Assembly: GCF_001514145.1 (NCBI RefSeq)
Contig: NZ_KQ948659.1
Coordinates: 6,835 to 54,761, forward strand
Reading direction: 5' to 3'
DNA: 47,927 bases
From: Streptomyces canus
Lineage (GTDB): Bacteria; Actinomycetota; Actinomycetes; Streptomycetales; Streptomycetaceae
Part shown: piece by piece, positions 24,236 through 32,721 of the stretch
Position numbering within the stretch: position 1 is the first letter of the stretch
Layout: each line of letters begins with the position of its first letter
Notes under the pieces: generated by a model
Database searches by the model: none
Told to the model about the DNA's origin: nothing
The model's input: the letters and a program-made list of their open reading frames with translations, nothing else
Made by a program: the position numbers and the translations under genes

Positions 24236-25216
24236 ATGGAGACCACACGCACTCTCGGCCGCTCCGGCATGGAAGTAAGCGCTCTCGGCTTCGGCTGCTG
24301 GGCGATCGGCGGCGAATGGCAGGACGCCGACGGACAGCCCCTCGGCTGGGGCAAGGTCGACGACGAGGAGTCCGTACGGGCCGTGCACCGCGCCCTCGAC
24401 CTCGGCATCACCTTCTTCGACACGGCGGACACCTACGGCGCCGGACACAGTGAGCGGGTGCTCGGACGGGCCCTGGGCAAGCGGCGGGACGACGTCATCG
24501 TCGCCACCAAGTGGGGCAACGTATTCGACGAGGAGACCCGCACCCGCACCGGCGTCGACGACACCCCGGCCCACGCCCGCCGCGCCCTCACGGCGTCCCT
24601 CGACCGCCTCGGCACCGACCACGTCGACCTGTACCAGCTGCACCTGAACGACCTGGACCCCGAGCGCGCGGCCGAACTCCGGGACCTGTGTGAGGAGTTC
24701 GTACAGCAAGGGCTGATCCGCGCCTACGCCTGGAGCACCGACGACCCGGCCCGCGCCGCGGTGTTCGCGCGAGGGGAGCACTGTGCGGCCGTGCAGCACG
24801 CGCTGAACGTCATGCAGGACGCTCCCGAAATGCTGTCCCTGTGCGAGGAGTTGGGCCTGGCCAGCATCAACCGCAGCCCGCTCGCGATGGGTTTGCTGGC
24901 CGGCAAGAGGCAGGGCCCTCAGGACGCCGGTGACATCCGCAGCAAGCCCCCGGCCTGGCTCCAGGGCTTCGGCGACGGCGCGGCGGCCGACCCGGAGTGG
25001 CTGGCGAGGATCGACGCGCTCAAGGAGATCCTGACGAGCAACGGCCGTACGCTCGCCCAGGGCGCCCTGGCCTGGATCTGGGCCCGCAGCCCGAAGACGG
25101 TCCCGATCCCGGGCTTCCGGTCGGTGACCCAGGCGGAGCAGAACGCGAGCGCCATCGAGAAAGGGCCGCTCACCGCCGACCAGTTGACCGAGATCAACCG
25201 AATCCTGGAACGGTGA
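24236..25216 (+). CDS. Aldo/keto reductase
   Basis: 326 aa TIM-barrel oxidoreductase. Catalytic tetrad Asp62 (FFDTADTYG), Tyr67, Lys92 (VIVATKWGN) and His136 (LYQLHLND). C-terminal NADPH-binding segment KTVPIPGFRSVTQAEQNASA. It reduces aldehydes or ketones with NADPH; the sequence resembles the YajO/Tas-like AKRs that detoxify carbonyls. The MerR-type promoter suggests induction by a reactive compound or redox stress. No merR gene is in the window. It ends 22 bp before a convergent ABC gene. Confidence 0.92.
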   Translation: METTRTLGRSGMEVSALGFGCWAIGGEWQDADGQPLGWGKVDDEESVRAVHRALDLGITFFDTADTYGAGHSERVLGRALGKRRDDVIVATKWGNVFDEETRTRTGVDDTPAHARRALTASLDRLGTDHVDLYQLHLNDLDPERAAELRDLCEEFVQQGLIRAYAWSTDDPARAAVFARGEHCAAVQHALNVMQDAPEMLSLCEELGLASINRSPLAMGLLAGKRQGPQDAGDIRSKPPAWLQGFGDGAAADPEWLARIDALKEILTSNGRTLAQGALAWIWARSPKTVPIPGFRSVTQAEQNASAIEKGPLTADQLTEINRILER

Positions 25217-25238
25217 GCGGCCCCGCCTCGAACGGCTC

Positions 25239-25928
25239 CTACCCCTGAGCCAACGACTGTTCGGTCAACGTGAGCTGTCCCGCCTTGATGGTCGCGAGGC
25301 GAGGTGCCCGACGAGCGATCGACGAGTCATGGGTGACCAGGATGAACGTCAGCCCGTACTCGTGCCACAGCCCCTCCAGCAACGCCATGATCTCGTCGCG
25401 CATCGACTCGTCGAGGTTGCCGGTGGGCTCGTCGGCGAGCAGCACCTTCGGCTTCTTGACCAGCGCACGCGCGATGGCCACCCGCTGCTGCTGCCCACCG
25501 GACAGCTCGGCGGGCGCGTGGGTGAGCCGCTCGCCCAGCCCCACCGAGCGGAGCGCCTCCGCCGCCCGCTCGCGCCGTTCCGCCGGCTTCACTCCCAGCG
25601 GGACCAGCGCCGTCTCGACGTTCTCCTGTGCGGTCAGTGTCGGGATGAGGTTGAACGACTGGAAGATGATGCCGATCTTCTCGGCCCGCAGCCGGGTCAG
25701 CCTGGCCTCGCTGATCTTCGCCAGGTCGACGCCGTCCAGTTCGACGCTGCCCTCGGTCGGGCGGTCCAGGCCGCCGATCATCTGCAACAGCGTGGACTTG
25801 CCACCACCGGTGGGGCCCTGGATGACCAACTGGTCGCCGTCCTCGATGGTGAGGTCGACGCCCCGCAGCGCCTCCACCGTCTCCTTGCCGCGCGAGTAGC
25901 GCTTGGTGACGCCGGTGAGTCTGTACAT
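25239..25928 (-). CDS. ABC transporter ATP-binding protein, LolD/MacB type
   Basis: 229 aa with Walker A GPTGGGKS (38-45), Q-loop FQSFNLIPTLTAQEN, signature LSGGQQQRVAIARAL, Walker B VLLADEPTGNLD and switch His in LVTHDSS. The TGNLD form and FNLIPTLT are typical of the LolD/MacB/FtsE group, which powers mechanotransmission or lipoprotein and antibiotic extrusion with FtsX-type permeases. The partner permease gene lies 42 bp upstream on the same strand. Confidence 0.93.
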   Translation of the reverse strand: MYRLTGVTKRYSRGKETVEALRGVDLTIEDGDQLVIQGPTGGGKSTLLQMIGGLDRPTEGSVELDGVDLAKISEARLTRLRAEKIGIIFQSFNLIPTLTAQENVETALVPLGVKPAERRERAAEALRSVGLGERLTHAPAELSGGQQQRVAIARALVKKPKVLLADEPTGNLDESMRDEIMALLEGLWHEYGLTFILVTHDSSIARRAPRLATIKAGQLTLTEQSLAQG

Positions 25929-25970
25929 GAGAACTCCGTAGAGAAGAAGAAGTGGGGAGGGCGACAGCGG

Positions 25971-27437
25971 TTACGACACGCTGCGCAGCGCGTCCGCGGG
26001 CCGCATCCGGGAGGCCCGCCACCCGCCCATCGCCCCGGCGATCAGCCCGCCGGTCACCGCGAGGCCCACCGCGAGCGCGATGGTGGTCATCGAGACGGGC
26101 GCGGTCAGCGCGATCTCCATGGTGTTCTGGGTGGCCTGCTGTCCGGGGCCGCCACCGCCGGGGCCGCCCGCACCGCCACCGCCGCCGGTGTTGCCGAGCT
26201 GCGCGGTCAGCTTGGGGCTGATCATGGTCACGGCGTACGCGGCCGCGAGGCCCAGGCCGATGCCGAGGGCGCCGCCGAGCAGGCCGTTCACGATCGACTC
26301 GCCGACGACCTGCCGGGTGACCCGGCGGCTCGGCCAGCCGAGCGCCTTCAGGGTGCCGAACTCGCGCACCCGGCGGGAGACCGCCGAGGAGGTCAGCAGC
26401 GCGGCGACCAGGAAGGCGGCCACGAGCACGGCGATGGACAGCCACTTGCCCACGCTGGTCGCGAGGTTGGAGGCGGTGGACAGGGACCCGGAGACGGTCT
26501 CCGCGAGGTCGGCGGAGGTCGTGACGGTCGTACCGGAGATGTTCTTCTGGATCGCCGACTTGACGGAGTCGATCTGCTTCGAGTCGCTCGCCTTGACGTA
26601 GATCGTGGTGACCTGGTTCTTCGCGTCGGCCAGCGTCTGCGCCTGCTTCAGCGGCAGGTAGACGTCGGTGGTGGACTCGCTGCTGTCCGGCGTCGCGATG
26701 CCGATGATCGTGTACTTGGTCCCGGAGATCTTCAGGGTCCCACCGACCTTGAGGGAGTTCTCCTTGGCGTACGCCTTGCTGACGACGGCGACCTTCGCGT
26801 CGGTCTGCGCGGCGGTGAAGGTCTTGCCGGTGGTGATCTTGGAGCCGGCCAGCGGGCCGAGCGTCTGGTCGGTGACGTCCACGCCGGCGACGGAGTAGGA
26901 GTTCACGTCGAAGTTGGCGCCGCCGCCCTGGACCTGGGGCGCGGCGGTGCTGCCACTGCTGCCGCCGCCCGGACCGCCCTGGCCGCCGTTCCCGGTGTTT
27001 CCACCGGAACTCTGCGCCTTGCCCTGGGTGAAGGAGCCGTCGACCTTGGTGACATTCAGGGTCAGCGCGCCCACCGCGCTCGCCACGCCACTCTGCTGGG
27101 AGACCTTGGTGACCACGCTCGACGCCAGGGCCTGACCGCCCTGGGTCATCACGCGGTCGGAGCTCTGCGTGTCGTCGCTGTCGTTGGAGTTGGCGTCGAA
27201 CTGGAAGTTCGGTCTGCCCGAACTCCCGGACGTCGGGGCCGACCTGGCCTTGGTGACGGTCATGTCGGTGCCGAGCCCGTAGAGCGATTTCAGGACCTTG
27301 TCCTGAGCCTGTGTCATACCGGCCGACACCGAGTTCACGGTGATGACCAGCGCGATACCGAGCGCCAGACCCAGAGCGATGACCAGGGCCGCCTTCTTGC
27401 GCCGGCCCAGCTCGCGCTTGAGATAGATGCCAAACAT
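25971..27437 (-). CDS. FtsX-family ABC permease (MacB-like) with Gly-rich loops
   Basis: 488 aa. One N-terminal membrane helix (ALVIALGLALGIALVITV), a large extracellular MacB-type domain of about 250 residues, then three helices near the C-terminus (from VGKWLSIAVLVAAFLVAALL) with the FtsX segment REFGTLKALGWPSRRVTRQ. Two low-complexity Gly-rich stretches are unusual: about residues 150-165 (GGQGGPGGGSSGST) in the external domain, and GGGGGAGGPGGGGPGQQ in the last external loop. With its ATPase it probably exports or senses a compound at the membrane. Stop codon is TAA, rare in this window. Confidence 0.92.
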   Translation of the reverse strand: MFGIYLKRELGRRKKAALVIALGLALGIALVITVNSVSAGMTQAQDKVLKSLYGLGTDMTVTKARSAPTSGSSGRPNFQFDANSNDSDDTQSSDRVMTQGGQALASSVVTKVSQQSGVASAVGALTLNVTKVDGSFTQGKAQSSGGNTGNGGQGGPGGGSSGSTAAPQVQGGGANFDVNSYSVAGVDVTDQTLGPLAGSKITTGKTFTAAQTDAKVAVVSKAYAKENSLKVGGTLKISGTKYTIIGIATPDSSESTTDVYLPLKQAQTLADAKNQVTTIYVKASDSKQIDSVKSAIQKNISGTTVTTSADLAETVSGSLSTASNLATSVGKWLSIAVLVAAFLVAALLTSSAVSRRVREFGTLKALGWPSRRVTRQVVGESIVNGLLGGALGIGLGLAAAYAVTMISPKLTAQLGNTGGGGGAGGPGGGGPGQQATQNTMEIALTAPVSMTTIALAVGLAVTGGLIAGAMGGWRASRMRPADALRSVS

Positions 27438-27514
27438 CCCGTTCCTCGAAGGTTCTTGGCGCCCGCTGTGGGCGCGCCCTCAAGGTAGGGACGCAGCATT
27501 GCGGGGCCGTGAGG

Positions 27515-27556
27515 AAGGGATATGTGCCGGCTGAGAAGGGATGTGCGCGAGCTGAG
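27515..27556. repeat. Two 21-nt tandem direct repeats upstream of the ABC operon
   Basis: Units 27515-27535 and 27536-27556 share AAGGGAT, TGTGC or TGCGC and GCTGAG in register, with a degenerate third start at 27557. The period of 21 nt is two helical turns, so a regulator would bind the same face twice. The repeats lie about 78-120 bp upstream of the FtsX-type permease start. This is the layout of a response regulator or similar operator. Confidence 0.6.
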
Positions 27557-27564
27557 AATGTTGC

Positions 27565-27645
27565 GCGGCGGCCGTCCACGGACCGGTGCGTACCTCGCGG
27601 TCCCACGCGAGATCCACCCCCACCCGGCCCATGGACGGCCGCCGC
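27565..27645. repeat. 14-bp inverted repeat with nested hairpin
   Basis: 27565-27578 is the exact reverse complement of 27632-27645. The 53-base interior holds a second perfect 6-bp stem, CTCGCG-GTCCCA-CGCGAG. It lies between the SDR stop (27783, leftward) and the ABC operon start (27437, leftward), beside the 21-nt repeats. It could be the SDR terminator, a structured leader or a protein site. The rest of the 345-base gap (27438-27782) shows no gene. Confidence 0.6.
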
Positions 27646-27782
27646 ACTCCCCCCTCGGGCGAGGCCGACGGAACGCCACCCCCCAAGTGTGAAGCTCTTG
27701 TGGAGAGCGCGTGATGAGCATAAGCCGCCAACCAGCCTCGGTGGGGGTGGAAGCGCATATTCCGCTTGTGGAAATCGATTGC

Positions 27783-28547
27783 TCAGCCACGCCCCACATA
27801 CGGCATCGCCGTCGCCAGTACGGTCGCGAACTGCACGTTCGCCGCCAGCGGCAGCTCCGCCATGTGCCGCACCGTGCGCGCCACATCGGCCACGTCCATC
27901 ACGGGTTCCGGCGCGACCTCCCCGTTGGCCTGCAACGCCCCGGTCTCCATCCGCGCGGTCATGTCCGTCGCCGCGTTCCCGATGTCGATCTGCCCCACCG
28001 CGATGCCGTACGGCCGCCCGTCCAGCGACAGCGACTTGGTGAGACCGGTGAGTGCGTGCTTGGTCGCGGTGTAGGCGACGGAGTGCGGCCGGGGTGTGTG
28101 CGCCGAGATCGAGCCGTTGTTGATGATCCGTCCGCCCTGCGGGTCCTGCTCCTTCATCTGCCGGTACGCCGCCTGCGCGCACAGGAACGCCCCGTTGAGG
28201 TTGGTGTCCACCACATGCCGCCAGGCGTCGTACGGCAGCTCCTCCACCGGCACCCCGCCGGGCCCGAAGGTCCCCGCGTTGTTGAACAGCAGATCCACCC
28301 GGCCGAACCGCTTCACGACGGCGGCGAACAGGGCGGCCACGTCGTCCGGTTGGGAGACGTCCGTGCGCAGGGCCACGCAGTCGCCCCCGGGCGCGAGTGC
28401 CGCCGTCTCCTCCAGTGTCCCGGTCCGCCGCCCCGCGAGCGCCACCGACCAGCCCGCGCCCAGCAGTTCCACCGCGACCGCGCGTCCGATCCCGGAGCCC
28501 GCGCCGGTCACCACCGCGACCTTGTTCGTAGCTTGCCTGTCATCCAT
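27783..28547 (-). CDS. Short-chain dehydrogenase/reductase
   Basis: 254 aa from ATG 28545-28547. NAD(P) motif [11 protein letters not shown] near residues 12-22, NNAGTFG, a catalytic Ser in NNGSISAH and YTATK as the YxxxK pair. Classical SDR, reducing or oxidising a small carbonyl or alcohol; substrate unknown. A possible -10 TACGCT on the minus strand (28556-28561) would give a very short leader. It diverges from phoD across 135 bp. Confidence 0.9.
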   Translation of the reverse strand: MDDRQATNKVAVVTGAGSGIGRAVAVELLGAGWSVALAGRRTGTLEETAALAPGGDCVALRTDVSQPDDVAALFAAVVKRFGRVDLLFNNAGTFGPGGVPVEELPYDAWRHVVDTNLNGAFLCAQAAYRQMKEQDPQGGRIINNGSISAHTPRPHSVAYTATKHALTGLTKSLSLDGRPYGIAVGQIDIGNAATDMTARMETGALQANGEVAPEPVMDVADVARTVRHMAELPLAANVQFATVLATAMPYVGRG

Positions 28548-28636
28548 GGGGCCGCAGCGTAGGCGAACGGCCGCCACCTGGAACTCATTCGTCCGACACC
28601 TGACTGTTGTGTACGCGCCAAGCGGGAGTAGTCCTG

Positions 28637-28653
28637 GACCACTCCAATTGGTC
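28637..28653. promoter_or_regulatory. Palindromic operator candidate upstream of phoD
   Basis: GACCA (28637-28641) and TGGTC (28649-28653) form an inverted repeat with 7-bp spacer that includes the palindrome CCAATTGG (28644-28651). It lies 30 bp before the phoD start, near the expected transcript start. The half-sites resemble those of GntR-family regulators of the DasR type, but their order is reversed relative to the usual site. Confidence 0.45.
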
Positions 28654-28682
28654 TCTGCATCCATCAGTCAGGGGAGGACCGG

Positions 28683-30323
28683 ATGACACACGACCCCCGC
28701 AGGTCTCAGCACACCCCAGAACTCCGCGCCGCCGTACGCCACTTACCCCGCCGCCGCTTCCTGACCGTCACCGCGGCGGCAGCCGCCCTCGCCTTCTCCG
28801 TGAACCTGCCGGCCGCCGGCACCGCGAGCGCCGCTGAGCTGGACGCCGCGAAGATCACCGAGGACCCCTTCACGCTCGGCATCGCCTCCGGCGACCCGTT
28901 GCCCACGTCCGTGCTCCTGTGGACCCGCCTCGCCCCCACCCCCTACCAGCCCGACGGCGGCCTGCCGGCCGAACGCGTCACGGTCCACTGGGAGGTGGCG
29001 CACGACGAGAGATTCCACCGCGTCGCCAGAAGCGGCACGGCCGTCGCCCACCCCGAGTTCAACCACACCGTGCACGCCGAGGTGAACCACCTCGACTCCG
29101 ACCGGGACTTCTTCTACCGCTTCCGCGTCGGCAGGTGGATCAGCCCGACCGGCCGCACCCGCACCGCCCCGGCCCCCGGCAGCCGCAACCGGCAGCTCAC
29201 CTTCGCGGGCGTCTCCTGCCAGGCGTACACCGACGGCTACTGGACGGCGTACCGCCATCTCGCCGACGAGGACGTCGACATGGTCCTCCACTTCGGCGAC
29301 TACCTCTACGAGTACGCGGTCAACTCGGTCGGCGGTTACCGCAACTACACCGACCGGACCGTCCCCGGCATCTTCAACCACGAGACGGTGACCCTGGAGG
29401 ACTACCGCCTGCGGTACGCCCTCTACAAGACCGACCCCGACCTGATCGCCGCCCACGCGGCACACCCCTTCGTGGTCACCTGGGACGACCACGAGACCGA
29501 GAACAACTACGCCGACGACATCCCCGAGAACAGCGTCCCGCCGGAGGAGTTCCTGCTGCGCCGGGCCGCCGCATACCGCGCCTACTGGGAGAACCAGCCG
29601 CTGCGCCGCCCGCAGCTGCCGGTGGGCCCCGACGCGCAGCTCTACCGCCGCCTGCACTGGGGCCGGCTCGCCCAGTTCGACATCCTCGACACCCGCCAGT
29701 ACCGCTCCGACCAGGCCTACGGCGACGGCCTCCAGCTGCCCGGGCCGGTGATCGACGACCCGGAGCGCACGATGACCGGGGACCGGCAGGAGCGCTGGCT
29801 GCTCGACGGCTGGCGCGACTCACGGGCCCTGTGGAACGTCGTACCGCAACAGGTCAACTTCTCCCAGCGCAAGCTGGACCTCAACCCCGTCTCCAAGCTC
29901 TCCATGGACTCCTGGGACGGTTACCGTGCCTCACGCCGCCGCATCCTGGACGGCGCGAAGGCGGCCGGCATCGAGAACCTGATGGTCCTCACCGGGGACG
30001 TGCACGTCGCCTACGCCTACGACATCAAGGACGACTTCGACGACCCGTCCTCCCGCACCCTCGGCACCGAGATCGTCCCCACGTCGATCTCCAGCGGCCG
30101 GGACGGCGCCGAGCACCTCCCGACCTGGGAGACGTACACGAAGGCCAACCCGCACATGAAGTTCTACGACGGCCGGCGCGGTTACGGGATCATCCGGCTG
30201 GACCGTGAGCAGGGGCGGGCCGACTTCAAGGTCGTGCCGTATGTGACCACGCCCGGGGCGCCCGTCCTCACGGCCGCGTCCTTCATGACGAGGGTGGGGG
30301 ACCAGGGGCTCAGGCAGGTGTGA
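28683..30323 (+). CDS. phoD: PhoD-type alkaline phosphatase, Tat-exported
   Basis: 546 aa with a twin-arginine signal (RRRFLTVTAAAAAL) ending near ASA. The mature enzyme has the N-terminal PhoD domain (FTLGIASGDPLPTSVLLWTRL) and the metal site segments FAGVSCQAY, HFGDYLYEY, TWDDHETENNY and LTGDVHVAYAY. PhoD enzymes are calcium/iron phosphodiesterases and monoesterases that release phosphate outside the cell. Codon 21 is TTA (28743-28745), just before the RR motif, making translation depend on the bldA tRNA. The ribosome binding site is GGGGAGG. Its 3' end overlaps the convergent gene by 14 bp. No convincing PHO box was seen. Confidence 0.92.
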   Translation: MTHDPRRSQHTPELRAAVRHLPRRRFLTVTAAAAALAFSVNLPAAGTASAAELDAAKITEDPFTLGIASGDPLPTSVLLWTRLAPTPYQPDGGLPAERVTVHWEVAHDERFHRVARSGTAVAHPEFNHTVHAEVNHLDSDRDFFYRFRVGRWISPTGRTRTAPAPGSRNRQLTFAGVSCQAYTDGYWTAYRHLADEDVDMVLHFGDYLYEYAVNSVGGYRNYTDRTVPGIFNHETVTLEDYRLRYALYKTDPDLIAAHAAHPFVVTWDDHETENNYADDIPENSVPPEEFLLRRAAAYRAYWENQPLRRPQLPVGPDAQLYRRLHWGRLAQFDILDTRQYRSDQAYGDGLQLPGPVIDDPERTMTGDRQERWLLDGWRDSRALWNVVPQQVNFSQRKLDLNPVSKLSMDSWDGYRASRRRILDGAKAAGIENLMVLTGDVHVAYAYDIKDDFDDPSSRTLGTEIVPTSISSGRDGAEHLPTWETYTKANPHMKFYDGRRGYGIIRLDREQGRADFKVVPYVTTPGAPVLTAASFMTRVGDQGLRQV

Positions 30324-31335
30324 GTTCCGGCTCACCCGCCTCGCTCGGATAGCGGACGCCGATCCGGTCCCGTACCGCGTCGAGCGTCCGCATCACGGCC
30401 AGCGTGCCGTCCAGCGGCACCAGCGGGGACTGCGTCTCACCGGCCCGCACCGCGCGCATCACCTCGCGGGCCTCGTGCTTGAGGCTGTTGCGGGGCCCGT
30501 CGGCCGGGTCGGCGACGAACTCCTCCGGGTCGCGCCCGTCGCGGTGCAGGACGAAACGGTCCGGGTGGAAGAAGCCGTTCGGGATGTCGATCCGGCCCAG
30601 CGAGCCGGTGACCGACGCGATCGTGGCGGTGCCGCCGGTCAGGGAGCAGTGCAGGGAGGCGAGCGCCCCGCTGTCCCAGGACAGCAGCGCACCCGTCTGC
30701 AGGTCCACGCCCTCCTCGGAGAGCACCGCCTTGGCCGTGACGTCCGTGGGTTCCCCGAGCAGCAGCTGCGCGAGCGACACCGGATACACCCCGAGGTCGA
30801 GGAGCGCGCCCCCGCCCTGCGCCGGGTCCCGCAGCCGGTGCGCGGGCGGGAAGGGCCCGGCGAGCCCGAAGTCGGCCTGCACCGTGCGGATCTCGCCGAT
30901 CGCGCCGTCGTCGACGAGGGCCTTGAGCCGTCGGATCAGCGGGTTGCAGTACATCCACATGGCCTCCATGAGGAAGCGGTCGTGCTCCTTCGCGAGCGCG
31001 ACGAGCTCCTCGGCCTCCCGCGCGTTCAGCGTGAACGCCTTCTCGCACAGCACGTTGCGGCCGGCCTCCAGACACAGACCGGCGGCGGCGCGGTGCGCCG
31101 AGTGCGGGGTGGCGACGTACACGACATCGATGTCCGCGTCCTCGGCCAGGGCGCCCCAGTCGCCGTACGCCCGCTCGATCCCGAACCGCTCCGCGAACAC
31201 CTTCGCCGAGGCCTCGGACCGCGAGGCCACCGCGACCACCTCCGCGTCGGGCAGATCCACCAGGTCCGCGGTGAACGCCGCCGCGATCCCGCCCGTCGCC
31301 AGAATCCCCCAGCGCACGCTCTGCTCCGTCGTCAT
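30310..31335 (-). CDS. Gfo/Idh/MocA-family NAD(P)-dependent oxidoreductase
   Basis: 341 aa from ATG 31333-31335. Rossmann start RWGILATGGIAAAFTADL, then VVAVASRS, YVATPHSAH and the family Lys in LCEKAFTLNAREAEEL. The C-terminal alpha/beta domain has GGGALLDLGVYPVSLAQLLLG, as in sugar and dihydrodiol dehydrogenases. It acts on a sugar or related cyclic alcohol; substrate unknown. Divergent from the Bcr/CflA exporter. Confidence 0.9.
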   Translation of the reverse strand: MTTEQSVRWGILATGGIAAAFTADLVDLPDAEVVAVASRSEASAKVFAERFGIERAYGDWGALAEDADIDVVYVATPHSAHRAAAGLCLEAGRNVLCEKAFTLNAREAEELVALAKEHDRFLMEAMWMYCNPLIRRLKALVDDGAIGEIRTVQADFGLAGPFPPAHRLRDPAQGGGALLDLGVYPVSLAQLLLGEPTDVTAKAVLSEEGVDLQTGALLSWDSGALASLHCSLTGGTATIASVTGSLGRIDIPNGFFHPDRFVLHRDGRDPEEFVADPADGPRNSLKHEAREVMRAVRAGETQSPLVPLDGTLAVMRTLDAVRDRIGVRYPSEAGEPELTPA

Positions 31336-31422
31336 CCCGGTCCCACCCTCGCTCACGTGACCCTCGGCACTCTGTACGAGCTGAGAGCATAGGTGCCGGA
31401 TCATTCGGAGAGGGAGGGGCAC

Positions 31423-32721
31423 ATGCCCGAGCAGGGGGCACCGACACCGCACCTGGAGCAGGGGGCGGCCGCGGCGGACAAGGCGCCATCCACCGTCGCC
31501 GTCCGCCGCACCGGCCTGCTCGTCACCCTGCTCCTCGGCGGCCTCACCGCCACGCCGCCGCTGGCGATGGACATGTACCTCCCCTCGCTGCCGGAGGTCA
31601 CCGACGCCCTGCACGCGCCCGCCGCCACCGTCCAGCTCACCCTCACCGCCTGTCTGCTCGGCATGGCCCTCGGACAGCTGGTGGTCGGCCCGATGAGCGA
31701 CCGCTGGGGCCGCAGGCGCCCGCTGCTCGCCGGTCTCGTCGTGTACGTCGTCGCCACCGCGCTGTGCGCCGTCGCGCCGACGGTCGAGTTCCTGGTCGGC
31801 TTCCGGCTGGCGCAGGGTCTCGCGGGCGCGGCGGGCATAGTGATCGCCCGGGCCGTGGTCCGGGACCTGTACGACGGCGTGGCGATGGCCCGCTTCTTCT
31901 CCACCCTCATGCTGATCGGCGGGGTCGCGCCGATCGTCGCACCGCTGATCGGCGGGCAGATCCTGCGGGTGACGGACTGGCGGGGTGTGTTCGTGGTCCT
32001 GACGGCCATCGGCGCGCTGCTCGCCGCCCTGGTCTGGGTGCGGCTGCCCGAGACCCTGCCGGCGGCCGAGCGGCACACCGGCGGCGTCGGCGAGGCCCTG
32101 CACTCGATGCGCCGTCTCCTCGCCGACCTGCCCTTCACCGGCTACCTGCTCACCGGCGGCTTCGCCTTCGCCGCGCTGTTCGCCTACATCTCGGCGTCCC
32201 CCTTCGTGATCCAGGAGATCTACGGCGCCTCCCCGCAGACCTTCAGCCTGCTGTTCGGCGTGAACTCCGTCGGGCTGGTCGTCGTCGGCCAGATCAACGG
32301 CAAGGTGCTGGTGGGCAGGGTGAGCCTGGACCGCGCCCTGGGCGTGGGCCTGCTGATCGTGACGGCGGCGGCCGCGGCGTTGCTGCTGATGGCGACGGGG
32401 ACCTTCGGCGAGGTGGGCCTGGCTCCCGTCGCCGCCGCGCTCTTCGTCCTGATGTCGGCGATGGGCGTCACCCTGCCCAACGCCCAGTCCCTCGCCCTCC
32501 TGCGCACCAAGCACTCCGCCGGCTCCGCCTCCGCCCTGCTCGGCACGTCCTCCTTCCTCATCGGTGCGATCGCCTCCCCGCTGGTCGGGATGGCCGGGGA
32601 GGACACGGCCGTCCCGATGGCGGTCGTCCAACTGGCGGCAGCACTGGTAGCGCTCACCTGTTTCATGGCAATGTGCCGTTCTGGGAACAGGCGTGCGACT
32701 ACGGAGGGAGTAGAGAGCTGA
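31423..32721 (+). CDS. Bcr/CflA-family MFS drug exporter
   Basis: 432 aa from ATG 31423, with GAGGGAGGGG upstream; GTG 31393 would extend it by ten residues. Twelve predicted helices. The first runs into ATPPLAMDMYLPSLPEV, the Bcr/CflA signature with Asp-Met-Tyr-Leu-Pro, and loop 2-3 is GPMSDRWGRRRPLL. The family extrudes chloramphenicol, bicyclomycin and related drugs by proton antiport. The stop overlaps the start of the serine hydrolase gene, so the two may be one operon. Confidence 0.9.
   Translation: MPEQGAPTPHLEQGAAAADKAPSTVAVRRTGLLVTLLLGGLTATPPLAMDMYLPSLPEVTDALHAPAATVQLTLTACLLGMALGQLVVGPMSDRWGRRRPLLAGLVVYVVATALCAVAPTVEFLVGFRLAQGLAGAAGIVIARAVVRDLYDGVAMARFFSTLMLIGGVAPIVAPLIGGQILRVTDWRGVFVVLTAIGALLAALVWVRLPETLPAAERHTGGVGEALHSMRRLLADLPFTGYLLTGGFAFAALFAYISASPFVIQEIYGASPQTFSLLFGVNSVGLVVVGQINGKVLVGRVSLDRALGVGLLIVTAAAAALLLMATGTFGEVGLAPVAAALFVLMSAMGVTLPNAQSLALLRTKHSAGSASALLGTSSFLIGAIASPLVGMAGEDTAVPMAVVQLAAALVALTCFMAMCRSGNRRATTEGVES

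Noticed and set aside
27750..27775. Terminator hairpin AAGCG/CGCTT just after the SDR stop
   Set aside because: Only five base pairs; too short to support.
27700..27780. DnaA-box-like CTTGTGGA repeats
   Set aside because: Only two partial matches, no other sign of an origin, and dnaA, dnaN or rep genes are absent.
28570..28612. PHO box direct repeats upstream of phoD
   Set aside because: An 11-nt rhythm with CA at a fixed place can be seen, but units match the GTTCACC consensus at only about four of seven positions.
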